From Phycisphaeraceae bacterium (GTDB taxonomy: Bacteria > Planctomycetota > Phycisphaerae > Phycisphaerales > Phycisphaeraceae), in contig JANQSF010000133.1 in the NCBI GenBank assembly GCA_028284155.1, forward strand, positions 1 to 47,255: a stretch of 47,255 nucleotides of DNA, written 5' to 3'. The notes below the pieces were generated by a model, which was not told the origin of the DNA, ran no database searches, and saw only the letters and a list, made by a program, of their open reading frames with translations. This document shows, in pieces, positions 26,601 to 33,928 of the stretch (the stretch's first letter is position 1; the number at the start of each line of letters is the position of its first letter). Position numbers and translations under genes: made by a program.

Positions 26601-28618
26601 AGGATCCGCCGGACAAGCGTCGTTTGCCGCACTCGACGATCATTTATTCCAAAGACCACGGCAAGACCTGGCACGTCGGCGCCGGCGCATACGACGACAC
26701 GACAGAGGCTCAGGTTGTCGAGATTGAGCCGGGCGTTTTGATGCTGAACTGTCGGTACAACCGCAAATCGGCGCGCGTCGTGATGACAACGCGCGACATG
26801 GGCAAGACCTGGCAGAGACACCCCACTTCCGAGCGGGCCTTGATCGAACCGCGGGCGTGCATGGCCAGCCTCATCGATGTGGAACGGGAGCGTGGACGGG
26901 ATGCAAGCGGCTGGCTGCTGTTCTCCAACCCCGACAGTCTGCGTGGGCGACGCCGTATCACGATCAAGGGATCGCCCGACCGCGGGATGAAGTGGCCTGA
27001 TGCGCATCAAGTCATGCTGGACGAGGGGCTCGGCGCGGGTTATTCGTGCATGACCATGATCGACGACGCGACGGTCGGCATTCTTTACGAAGGCAGCCAG
27101 GCGCACATGACATTTCAACGCGTGCCTCTCAAGCAGATCATTGCTCCACCTCGAGAAGCGAGCATTGACGAAGCGAGCCATCATGATCGGCCGGTCGCGC
27201 GCCGTCCGAACGTGTTGTTGATCGTGTCGGAAGATAACGGCGCGGAACTTGGCTGTTACGGTGACCCCTATGTGCGGACGCCGAATCTGGACAAGCTTGC
27301 CGCCGAGGGCGCACGGTTCGCCAACGCGTACGTCACGCACCCGGTCTGCTCGGCCTCGCGCGCCAGTTTCCTGACCGGCCTGTACCCGTTCCAGAACGGG
27401 CAGATCGGTCTGGCGACGCATCAGTACGCGATGTTCCGCAAGTGGGACAACTTGGCCAGCGTTCTCAAGGCGCACGGCTACCGCACGGGCCTAATCGGCA
27501 AACTGCACGTCAACCCCGCGTCGGCATTCCCGTTCGACGAACACCCGATCCGGTCCAACGGATTCAACGATCGACCGATGGGCAAGTACGCCGAGGCGGC
27601 GGCGAAGTTCATGAACGCGTCCGATCAACCGTTTTTCCTGTCGATCAACTTCCCCGACGCGCATTTCCCGTTGCTCAGGCAGCAGCACGGATTACCCAAG
27701 CAACCGCTGACCGCCGACGATGTCAAGCCATTGCCGTTCATCGGTGCCGACTCGCCGCGACTGCGACAGGGCACGGCTGACTACTACAACTGTCTCATGC
27801 GTCTCGACACAGGCGTCGGGATGGTGCTCCAAGCGCTCGACAACGCGGGCAAGGCGGACGAAACACTGGTGATCTACATCGGCGATCATGGAGCCCAGTT
27901 CTCGCGTGGCAAAGCAACCTGCTACGAGGGCGGGCTGCGGATCCCGATGATCTTGCGGTGGCCTGGACAAATCACGGCCCAGACGGTGCGGGACGAGCTC
28001 GTGTCAACTGTTGACCTGTTGCCGACGGTGATTCAGGCAGTGTCCCTCCCGTCCCGCGCATCGTTACCCGGCCGATCTTTGTTGCCGCTGGCGGCAGGTC
28101 AGGATGTTAAGTGGCGTCGTTACCTGTTCGCCGAGCGCACCGCATTTCACGCGGGAAGTTTCTTCCCACAACGCGTCATGCGCGACGAGCGGTACAAGGT
28201 CATCGTCAACCTGACACCCGATCGGCCAAATCCAGTGGCGGATCAGTACCGCCAACATTACAACCCGTTCTTCATGTACGGGACAACATCCGACGAGATC
28301 GACGCCGCGCCGCCCCACGTACAGCGTGCATACCGTACATGGCGTAATCCGCCTGCTGTCGAACTCTACGACTTAAATCGCGATCCTTGGGAGTATCACA
28401 ACCTCGCTGCCGACCCGACACTTGCGCCAGTCCGCCAGCGTCTCCTTTCGCGGTTGCAGCAATTCAGGCAAGTCAACCGAGACCCATTGCTGAATCCCGA
28501 CAACCTTAAGCTCTTGGCCGATGAACATGACCGCGTGAATGAAACGAAACCGCGCGGGCGATACAGCCGTGACCAGCAGTGGCGTTATTTGAACTATCTC
28601 AGTCCGACGGACCACTGA
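23654..28618 (+). CDS. Sulfatase-sialidase-sulfatase trifunctional fusion, exported
   Basis: 1,654 residues in one open frame. A signal peptide, probably starting at the in-frame ATG 23672, ends near NCAA. Module 1 (about 25-510) is a sulfatase with formylglycine site CNPSR, Cys78, resembling iduronate-2-sulfatases. Residues 513-660 look like a beta-sandwich. Residues 663-800 match the N-terminal domain that precedes many sialidases. The GH33 sialidase spans about 806-1165: YRIP with Arg825, four Asp-boxes (STDGGQSW, DDDGVTW, KDHGKTW, RDMGKTW), the TTEAQVVEIEPG glutamate, NCR, and the nucleophile GYSCMTMI. Module 3 (about 1184-1654) is a second sulfatase with CSASR, Cys1232. All three active sites look intact. 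Confidence 0.93.
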   Translation: MTETTTMKRSATFITLLALLAPTLNCAADRPNVLFIAVDDLRPELGCYSAKHIKSPNIDRFADTGMLFERAYCQQAVCNPSRTSVMTGLRPDTTGIVTNHAHFRAKLPNVVTLPQHFKNHGYDARAIGKIYHGVFPDGTSKTTWDTMGDPPSWSSTATRFGPRYYYTESGIAQAKQAYRAMYRPKNSKSDDWTKYLVFGPMTEAPDVADNTLYDGKVADAAIAALRGYKAKPRQPFFLAVGFIKPHTPFVAPKRYYDLYDVESIALAERRSLPTHAPKFAGHGSGEVRRYTDQPKHGPFDDSNQRRLRHGYYACISYIDAQVGRVLDELDRLRLADSTVVVLWGDHGFHLGEQGMWGKTTNFELDTRVPLIVRAPGMKAAGGRTRGLVELLDLYPTLSELASLPVKPSLEGKSFVASLNNPNATGKPAAFSQYPRGDLMGYSMRTSMHRLTRWIHRKTGEVRDTELYDCAAGHVEAKNIANGMPELVARLSAQLETSLLLDSRVGDGPALAGFEGAMPGAFKRLVTPIGTWSPGEGRVLVDDQHAKTGKHCLQLAGGDKSTVTLQVADGVDTSGILTFWAERWTSRKPFSFRIEKQTVQGWQEIYNGDDAVRVGRAFLNHVKIPLSDPGIKRLRFTCTSPPNTGVLIDDIRIAPARPQKIVSVEAEPFTLPALVGTPASPLLKLKVVTTGQLNPISLRRIALKFHGSTEAIDRTGAFVTKADAFRYNTPLGAPLIRNTSPKSNSHDGATNYVSEKFATHLNEGVNTLWVACRIKPGADVDHTVGAAVREVAFSSGQVFKLDGKPAMQKLGVAVRKGGDDGVHTYRIPGLVTTNKGTLIAVYDIRRRSGGDLPGDIDVGMSRSTDGGQSWEPMKVIMDMGHDPAWRYDGIGDPAVLVDQNTGTVWVAATWSHGNRSWHGSGPGLKPEETGQLMLVRSDDDGVTWSKPINITRQVKRPEWSFILQGPGKGITMRDGTIVFAAQYQDPPDKRRLPHSTIIYSKDHGKTWHVGAGAYDDTTEAQVVEIEPGVLMLNCRYNRKSARVVMTTRDMGKTWQRHPTSERALIEPRACMASLIDVERERGRDASGWLLFSNPDSLRGRRRITIKGSPDRGMKWPDAHQVMLDEGLGAGYSCMTMIDDATVGILYEGSQAHMTFQRVPLKQIIAPPREASIDEASHHDRPVARRPNVLLIVSEDNGAELGCYGDPYVRTPNLDKLAAEGARFANAYVTHPVCSASRASFLTGLYPFQNGQIGLATHQYAMFRKWDNLASVLKAHGYRTGLIGKLHVNPASAFPFDEHPIRSNGFNDRPMGKYAEAAAKFMNASDQPFFLSINFPDAHFPLLRQQHGLPKQPLTADDVKPLPFIGADSPRLRQGTADYYNCLMRLDTGVGMVLQALDNAGKADETLVIYIGDHGAQFSRGKATCYEGGLRIPMILRWPGQITAQTVRDELVSTVDLLPTVIQAVSLPSRASLPGRSLLPLAAGQDVKWRRYLFAERTAFHAGSFFPQRVMRDERYKVIVNLTPDRPNPVADQYRQHYNPFFMYGTTSDEIDAAPPHVQRAYRTWRNPPAVELYDLNRDPWEYHNLAADPTLAPVRQRLLSRLQQFRQVNRDPLLNPDNLKLLADEHDRVNETKPRGRYSRDQQWRYLNYLSPTDH

Positions 28619-28704
28619 CCCACGACTTGCGAGACAGGCCACGTCAAGCGACGAGTCGCTGAGGTGTATCGCTAACGCAGCGATTCAGCTAAGGTTATTT
28701 CGAA

Positions 28705-28751
28705 TGGGCGATACAGGACTCGAACCTGTGGCCTCTTCGGTGTAAACGAAA
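28705..28751 (-). tRNA. 3' fragment of tRNA-Val (TAC), candidate prophage attachment site
   Basis: On the minus strand a normal 3' part is readable: an anticodon stem-loop with loop TTTACAC (anticodon TAC), a T arm ACAGGTTCGAGTCCTGT, acceptor strand ATCGCCC and discriminator A. The matching 5' acceptor GGGCGAT and a paired D stem are absent upstream; the sequence there only loosely resembles them (GGGGATTAGGCCAGAT) with too long a D loop. I read it as the displaced tRNA end left at one side of an integrated element; a decayed full tRNA is the alternative. It is unlikely to be a working tRNA. Confidence 0.7.
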
Positions 28752-28898
28752 GAGCGCTCTGGTTGGGGGTATCTGGCCTAATCCCCTCGTGCTCAACGGA
28801 TTGCACATATCTAACTTAGGTGGCGCTATTTGCGCATCGCCGCAATGCCCCGCGTTGACCCGACCTGTCCCGAGTTGGCGCGCAATTCTAGATGAAGT

Positions 28899-28916
28899 TG
28901 TGCCCAACTGGGCACA
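28899..28916. repeat. 18-base inverted repeat at prophage left end
   Basis: TGTGCCCA-AC-TGGGCACA, with perfect 8-base arms. It sits 120 bases before the first prophage-side gene and could be an operator for a phage regulator or a weak terminator. No protein that would bind it is seen in the window. Confidence 0.5.
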
Positions 28917-29038
28917 GCACGAGCCGACAAGAGCGTCTTGGCAATTCGCTACATTTCGCCTACTTTGGCAATTCAAGCCCGCGTCGACATTGTCGGGGAA
29001 CGACAGTATTTAGACACCTTCAATTGAAAGGTAATGCT

Positions 29039-29749
29039 ATGGCCGAAAGTGACAACCCACAGCCAAGCCCAGCGACCGACCCCGAGCAAAGCGAAGCCGT
29101 GAAACCACATTCTCATGGAATTCGCAAATGGGTCATTGCGAACGTGGCGGTGATATTGGGAGTACTAGCCTGGTTGTTAGCAGGATCGGCCAAGTTCGTC
29201 GACATTAGTTCTAGAACGGATGAGCGGCTGAAGAACGTGGAATCACTGCGAACTGAATTTGGCAATCTCAAGGAAGATTATGGTGAGTTGAAAGGAAGAT
29301 GTAGTGAGTTTTACAATGACACCGAGGAACTCATTGAGAGGAATCAGTTTGTCGTCCAGACAGGCAAGTACGCAGCGTCAGAGGAAATAGATCGAGCCAA
29401 CAGAGAATACGTAGACGAATGGAAGCGCCTTCAACGCATTCCGACAACGAAAGAGGTGGATGATGGCAACAGTATGAGATTCGGGGAATTCAAGGTAGCC
29501 TTTCCAAAGCCCTTTTCAAAAAAGCCAACGGTCCACATCGGACTGGTCGGATTCGATACGGACTCTGTGGTTAACACGCTAGAGCCGGACCAACAAGAAC
29601 CAACGAATCCCAGCAGACTCATTGTAGTTGTCGAACCTGAGGACATTTTCAAGGACCATTTCATAGTCAAGTCGATCATCTGGAACCGAGTGCGTCTCAA
29701 CTACTTTGAGATCCGATGGGTAGCGTTCGCTGAGAACGATGACTATTGA
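29039..29749 (+). CDS. Membrane-anchored protein with coiled coil and H-type lectin-like domain
   Basis: 236 residues from the ATG at 29039, which has AAAGG seven bases upstream. One membrane helix lies at about 31-50 (WVIANVAVILGVLAWLLAGS), followed by a coiled-coil-like region at about 58-140. Residues 146-236 resemble an H-type lectin domain: FGEFKVAFPKPFSKKPTVHIGL, then RLIVVVEPEDIFKDHFIV, IIWNRVRLNYFEIRWVAF. The assignment is by pattern, not search. GC content is clearly lower than in flanking genes, indicating a different origin. It is the first gene inside the prophage boundary; it could alter the host surface or take part in superinfection exclusion, which is speculation. Confidence 0.65.
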   Translation: MAESDNPQPSPATDPEQSEAVKPHSHGIRKWVIANVAVILGVLAWLLAGSAKFVDISSRTDERLKNVESLRTEFGNLKEDYGELKGRCSEFYNDTEELIERNQFVVQTGKYAASEEIDRANREYVDEWKRLQRIPTTKEVDDGNSMRFGEFKVAFPKPFSKKPTVHIGLVGFDTDSVVNTLEPDQQEPTNPSRLIVVVEPEDIFKDHFIVKSIIWNRVRLNYFEIRWVAFAENDDY

Positions 29750-29936
29750 GACTCGCGTCCTCTTCGCGTCTTCTCAAAGGAGCAGACTTCGGTTCAGCTG
29801 TAGCCGATACTACATGTAGATGGGGTCATCCAACGCAAACGAAAGCCAGCGCGCCACCACGCTCCGCGTCGTCACGTTCGATGTCGACAAGCGGTTTGAC
29901 CGACCGCTTCACCGGCGCCGGCGTCACCGTGGCCTC

Positions 29937-30143
29937 ATGGCCAAACTCCCCAACATGACGGCCGAACAGTTGTTCAACGCCCACCGCGGCATCCTGATCG
30001 GTGCCCAGGAGTGCGCAAAAGCCAACGACGAGGCGAATGCGTCGATCTTCATCTACAACGCCCAGCGAGTGGCCGCCGAACTCGCCAAACGACTGATCGA
30101 AGGTGAAGTCACTGTTGTTGAAGAGGTTGCGGCGGATTTGTGA
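29937..30143 (+). CDS. Small prophage protein of unknown function
   Basis: A 68-residue frame starting MAKLPNMTAEQLFNAHRG, mostly helical by composition, with an acidic C-terminus. It lies just upstream of the small terminase gene on the same strand. I do not recognise the family. The frame can be extended to 29820, but the upstream part is arginine-rich in a way that looks like out-of-frame translation. Confidence 0.45.
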   Translation: MAKLPNMTAEQLFNAHRGILIGAQECAKANDEANASIFIYNAQRVAAELAKRLIEGEVTVVEEVAADL

Positions 30144-30256
30144 TCGACTTTAGCTACCTCTGACCGCAGGACGCGTTGCAGTTCAGCCCAGTGCGGTCCG
30201 CGGCAAGAAAATGCCCCGTTTTTTAGTCGAGCGCCCGAGCGCCCCCACCCCTCACC

Positions 30257-30826
30257 GTGCCCCGTCTCAACTCCCAACGCGCGCTGGCCAAAGCCCTCGG
30301 CGTCGCGCCCTCCACCGTCGCCGGTTACCTTAAGAAGTCAGACTGGCCTGTCCGCAAGACCCCACCCTGGTCTGGCGCCCACGTCTCGAAGATCAAGACC
30401 TGGCGGGCCGCACTGCAGGAAGACCGCTCCGGTAAAGGCACGCCAACAGCCGCCGCATCACCCGAAGCCGCCGAACTCGCTCACCTCAGAGCGCAGACCG
30501 ACGCCCAACTCAAGTTCGAGCGCATGCGCAAAGCCCGCGTCGAGGCCGACCGCGCCGAAGGACGCGTCATGGACCACGACCTCCACGAGGCCGCGGTCGT
30601 CGCCATCACCCGGCTATACGTCCAACGCGTGCGCGAACTGATCGAATCCCTCCCCGCCCGGCTCGAGGGCGAGCACGTCCACAACGCCGAAGTCCTGCGC
30701 GACGCGATCGACGAACTCTGTCTCGGCATCATCGACACCGCGGTCGTCGAACTCGACCGCGTCGACGATGAAATCGCCGCAAGGGTCGCCGGCCGCCGCG
30801 CCGCACGCGGCCGAAAGGGTGCGTGA
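30257..30826 (+). CDS. Phage terminase small subunit (Nu1-like)
   Basis: 189 residues, GTG start. The N-terminus LNSQRALAKALGVAPSTVAGYLKKSDWP is a winged-helix-like DNA-binding module as in lambda Nu1. It is followed by a long helical region (LKFERMRKARVEADRAEGRVMDHDL), common to Nu1-like small terminases, which often carry the K...A...EG.L/V.... pattern. It recognises the packaging site and recruits the large subunit. The large subunit gene follows on the same strand, but a minus-strand gene (30838-31326) is wedged between them, its stop only 11 bases past this gene's stop. Confidence 0.8.
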   Translation: MPRLNSQRALAKALGVAPSTVAGYLKKSDWPVRKTPPWSGAHVSKIKTWRAALQEDRSGKGTPTAAASPEAAELAHLRAQTDAQLKFERMRKARVEADRAEGRVMDHDLHEAAVVAITRLYVQRVRELIESLPARLEGEHVHNAEVLRDAIDELCLGIIDTAVVELDRVDDEIAARVAGRRAARGRKGA

Positions 30827-30837
30827 CGCCCGATCAC

Positions 30838-31326
30838 TCAGTCCCGAGGCTTGTCGTCGTTCACGGTATCGTCAACCGCCGGGCCCCTGACCGTCGGAAG
30901 ATACAGCTGAGTCAGGTCGATGTCCGAGCCCAATCGGATCTTGACCTGAAAGCCATTGTCGATTCCAGAGTGGAATACCGACCAATTTGAGCCGTCCGGA
31001 GCCCACAACGCGTCCTTCCCGGGCTTGTAGAACCCAACGTGGATCTTCACGCCGGGCACCTTGGACAACTCGTCAAGAAACTGGTTGAGCGCCTTCGTGT
31101 CGCTCTTGTAATGCAGCTGGGTGAACGAGTTCAACCAGCTCCCCTTGATGAACTTGCAGTCCTCGTGGCGCAGCACCTTCCGAACCATCTCACGGTGAGC
31201 CTTAGGCACCTTCGCACTGATTGCTACGCCTGGTGTTTTCAGATCTCCAGCCGCGCCCCGCGCGGGGATCACTGACCAGACAACCAAGACAACAGCGACG
31301 AGAACCAGCGCAGCGATCCGTTTCAT
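30838..31326 (-). CDS. Secreted protein of unknown function (prophage cargo)
   Basis: 162 residues from the ATG at 31326, which has AAAGGA six bases upstream; the frame extends to 31410 but the extra part lacks a signal. The N-terminus MKRIAALVLVAVVLVVWSVIP followed by ARGAAG is a clear signal peptide. The mature part has VPKAHREMVRKVLRHEDC and KFIKGSWLN and ends in LPTVRGPAVDDTVNDDKPRD. No family recognised; the single mature-part Cys would be free. It is on the strand opposite to the phage genes and lies between the two terminase genes, the typical place and orientation for a moron with its own expression signals. Confidence 0.7.
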   Translation of the reverse strand: MKRIAALVLVAVVLVVWSVIPARGAAGDLKTPGVAISAKVPKAHREMVRKVLRHEDCKFIKGSWLNSFTQLHYKSDTKALNQFLDELSKVPGVKIHVGFYKPGKDALWAPDGSNWSVFHSGIDNGFQVKIRLGSDIDLTQLYLPTVRGPAVDDTVNDDKPRD

Positions 31327-31441
31327 AACTGTTCCTTTCGGGGAGCAGAGGAGTATCCCAAGAGTAGACGCACGACACCCAGTCTCGTTCTGGAAATCCG
31401 CCTTAACCACTCGACCCGTCCAATTCGCCGATCAGCCCCAC

Positions 31442-33622
31442 ATGCCCCTCCCCGCTTCCTACGCCATCCCGCGCACCGCCCTGGCCGTCCTCCAACCGCC
31501 GCCGCGATTGTCCGTCTCGCAATGGTGCGACCGCCACCGCTACCTCCACCGCAAGCACACCGCCGAGCCCGGCCGCTGGCGAACGTCACGCGTCCCCTAC
31601 CTGCGCGAACCGCTCGACGCGATCACCGACCCCGACCTCGAATCGATCACTTTCATCAAGTGCAGCCGCGTCGGCGGGACCGAGTGGATGCTCAACATCC
31701 TCGGTTTCTCGGCCGACGCCCGCCCCATGCCCGCGCTCTACGTCGAGCCGACCAAGCCGATGGCCGAGCGCGAATTCAAAGGCCGGATCCGCTCCCTCTT
31801 CGAGGACTCCCGCCAACTCCGACGCCACATCCCGCCCGGCGAATGGGCCAACGTCAACAAGATCAGTCTCGACTCGATGGACATCTACGCCGCCTGGGCG
31901 ACGTCCGACCAAACGCTCATCAGCCTGACCATCGGCCTGATTGTCTTCAACGAAATCGACAACATCGTCAAACAGAACGGCGCGCTGGGCGACATCCTCG
32001 ACGTCGCCGTCGAACGCGTCACCACGTTCGGCCGCCGTGGCCGCACCCTCGTCAACGGCACACCGACAACCACCGACGCCCCCGGCTGGCGTGCGTTGCA
32101 GCGCTCCGACTACCGGCGCCCGTTCCTCCCCTGCCCCAAGTGCGGCACGTACCAGGTCCTACAATTCGACCGCATCAAGCTCCCCCCGGGGCACGAACAC
32201 GTCCGCGACCCCGACGCCATACGAATCGATCAACTCGGCAAGTACCAGTGCGAGGGCTGCGACGAATACCTTGACTGGCGGAAACATCACGCGTGGATGA
32301 TCGCGCGTGTCGTCTGGATCCCCCGCGGTCAGGAGCCCGCCGAGCCGCTACCCGTCAAACAGGCCGGCTACGCCGACGCCGCAATCAAGAAAAACGCCCC
32401 GATATCTACAAAGCGCAGCGCCAATCAAACCAAGGGCGGGCGACTTAAGTCGCCTGCAAAGCGCGCCCGCGACATCGTCGACCGCCGCTCGCTCGCCTGC
32501 CTCCCGGCCGACCAATCCGACGAACGTTGGACCCCCAAACTCGAGGGCGACGCACCGCGCACCACGCACCGCGGCTATTGGGTCAGCGTCCTCTACTCAC
32601 CGTGGGAGTCGCGCACCTGGTCCCACATCCTCGCCCGTTTCTTCGAGGTCAAAGACCAACCCGAACAGTTCCGCGTCTTCATGAACTCCTGGCTTGCGCA
32701 GGCATGGGAAGACGCCGTCGCCGCCGCCGACCACGACACCGTCGCCAAGAAACGCGAGGGCGATTGGCCAATCCCCGGCCCGAATCACCCGACCGGCGGC
32801 GGCTCTTATCCACCCGAGCGCATCCCGCCGGAAGCCCGCATCGTGCTCATGGGCGCCGACGTCCAAGGCGAGACCCGCGCCGATCAGTTCCCCTACATCA
32901 TCCGCGCGTTCGGCCCGTTCATGTCGTCCTGGCCCATCCGCGAGGGCGCCGCCGGTTCGCTCGACGAGCTCTACCACATCGCGTTCCATACCGGATTCCC
33001 GATCCTCGGCCTCAACGACGACAACTCAGACGGAACGCCCACACTCATCCGCTGCCACGCCATGGCCATCGATTCGCGCTACCGCAAGTCCGAGGTCTAC
33101 CCGTTCGCCGAGCGCCCCGGCGTCGTGCTGGTCAAGGGTGTCGACGAGGCCGACACAGCGCTCAAGGCCTTCCCGCTACGCCGCCTGCCGAACGGCCAGG
33201 CCGACCCGACCGCGCCCCGCTACCAACAGGTCGACACCAGCTACTTCAAAGGCTTGATCACCCGCCACTTGGCCATCCCGCGCGACCAACGCGGCTATTT
33301 CGGCATCCACCGCGACGCGTCAGACGCCTACCTCAAGCACATCACCAACGAACACCAGGTCCGCGAACAGATCAAGCAAGGCCGCCGCGCCGGCCAATAC
33401 CACTTCGTCTGGAAGCCCAAGACCGCCGGCTCGCCCGTCGACCTCTGGGACTGCGAGGTCTATTGCTTCGCACTGGCCCAACTGCTCAACGTCCCACTCA
33501 TGCGTCCCGACGCTGAACGCGTCGGCGTCATGGGCGCCGCTCCCAAACGCCCCCCGCGTAGAGCCCGCTCCGCAGACGACAAAGCATCAGCCGGCGATGG
33601 TTGGGGCGGTTTTCTTGGATGA
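31442..33622 (+). CDS. Phage terminase large subunit, GpA family
   Basis: The packaging motor and nuclease of a tailed phage. It is 726 residues, near lambda gpA in type. The ATPase Walker-A-like KCSRVGGTE is at residues 73-81, and FNEID (Walker B) follows at about 175. Two Cys pairs, CPKCG (C231, C234) and CEGC (C270, C273), form a zinc knuckle usual in the GpA family. The nuclease half includes LMGADVQGE near residue 470 and VDLWDCEVYCFAL near the C-terminus. A segment around residues 325-345 (STKRSANQTKGGRLKSPAKRA) carries a palindromic DNA insert and interrupts the family pattern. The last residues, GWGGFLG, are repeated at DNA level downstream (34091-34110). Confidence 0.92.
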   Translation: MPLPASYAIPRTALAVLQPPPRLSVSQWCDRHRYLHRKHTAEPGRWRTSRVPYLREPLDAITDPDLESITFIKCSRVGGTEWMLNILGFSADARPMPALYVEPTKPMAEREFKGRIRSLFEDSRQLRRHIPPGEWANVNKISLDSMDIYAAWATSDQTLISLTIGLIVFNEIDNIVKQNGALGDILDVAVERVTTFGRRGRTLVNGTPTTTDAPGWRALQRSDYRRPFLPCPKCGTYQVLQFDRIKLPPGHEHVRDPDAIRIDQLGKYQCEGCDEYLDWRKHHAWMIARVVWIPRGQEPAEPLPVKQAGYADAAIKKNAPISTKRSANQTKGGRLKSPAKRARDIVDRRSLACLPADQSDERWTPKLEGDAPRTTHRGYWVSVLYSPWESRTWSHILARFFEVKDQPEQFRVFMNSWLAQAWEDAVAAADHDTVAKKREGDWPIPGPNHPTGGGSYPPERIPPEARIVLMGADVQGETRADQFPYIIRAFGPFMSSWPIREGAAGSLDELYHIAFHTGFPILGLNDDNSDGTPTLIRCHAMAIDSRYRKSEVYPFAERPGVVLVKGVDEADTALKAFPLRRLPNGQADPTAPRYQQVDTSYFKGLITRHLAIPRDQRGYFGIHRDASDAYLKHITNEHQVREQIKQGRRAGQYHFVWKPKTAGSPVDLWDCEVYCFALAQLLNVPLMRPDAERVGVMGAAPKRPPRRARSADDKASAGDGWGGFLG
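32431..32456. repeat. In-frame palindromic element inside the terminase gene
   Basis: GGCGACTTAAGTCGCC at 32439-32454 is a perfect 16-base palindrome, flanked by GGGCGG and TGCAAAGC. A close relative of the same unit is found in the capsid gene at 40373-40398. It adds about eight to ten residues to a loop without breaking the frame. Confidence 0.6.
33599..33618 (+). repeat. Direct repeat copy 1 (terminase 3' end)
   Basis: GGTTGGGGCGGTTTTCTTGG encodes the GWGGFLG tail of the terminase. The identical 20 bases recur at 34091-34110, 492 bases on, again followed at once by a stop (TGA here, TAA there). The two copies flank the segment carrying the two-TM gene. Confidence 0.85.
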
Positions 33623-33655
33623 GGTAGACTCATCACATGCCTTGAACAACAACCA

Positions 33656-33928
33656 CTATTCGTCCTCGCAGCGAAACATCCACCCTGCTGCTCCCACCGT
33701 CGTTAGAGTCAGGCCGAGCCACGACAATCTGTCGCCCACAAACTCAATCCGGCGCATCTTGTTCTCATCGAGCGTGGCGGTGTAACCGTCTGCATTTCTG
33801 CTTACGACTTCCTCGCTAAGACCTTCTGAAAACAGATTGAGTGCGATCCCCACCAGGAGCAATAGGACACCGGTGGCGAGGAGCGTACGAACCTTTTTTT
33901 CCGCCTTAGCTGATTTGACTGATGTCAT
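33656..33928 (-). CDS. Small membrane protein with two transmembrane helices (prophage cargo)
   Basis: 90 residues with two hydrophobic helices at about 16-33 (LLATGVLLLLVGIALNLF) and 68-84 (LSWLGLTLTTVGAAGWMF), joined by an acidic loop. N-terminus is lysine-rich, so the N-end is likely inside. No family recognised. It runs opposite to the phage genes, with its stop 33 bases after the terminase stop, and it lies between two copies of a 20-base direct repeat. Holin is possible by shape, but strand and isolation argue for a moron. Confidence 0.6.
   Translation of the reverse strand: MTSVKSAKAEKKVRTLLATGVLLLLVGIALNLFSEGLSEEVVSRNADGYTATLDENKMRRIEFVGDRLSWLGLTLTTVGAAGWMFRCEDE

Larger units (their letters stand above)
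28619..29038. other. Junction region between operon and prophage
   Basis: About 420 bases without a gene. From left: a perfect 6-base hairpin (ATCGCT 28668-28673 with AGCGAT 28679-28684) that may end the operon transcript, the tRNA-Val fragment, a sharp fall in GC from about 28760, the 18-base inverted repeat at 28899-28916, and two direct copies of TTGGCAATTC (28938-28947 and 28965-28974, 27 bases apart). AAAGG at 29027-29031 is the ribosome-binding site of the next gene. Confidence 0.5.

Noticed and set aside
28697..28790. Complete tRNA-Val gene
   Set aside because: The upstream bases do not give a 7-base acceptor match or D stem, and spacing before the anticodon stem is 3 bases too long; treated as a 3' fragment.
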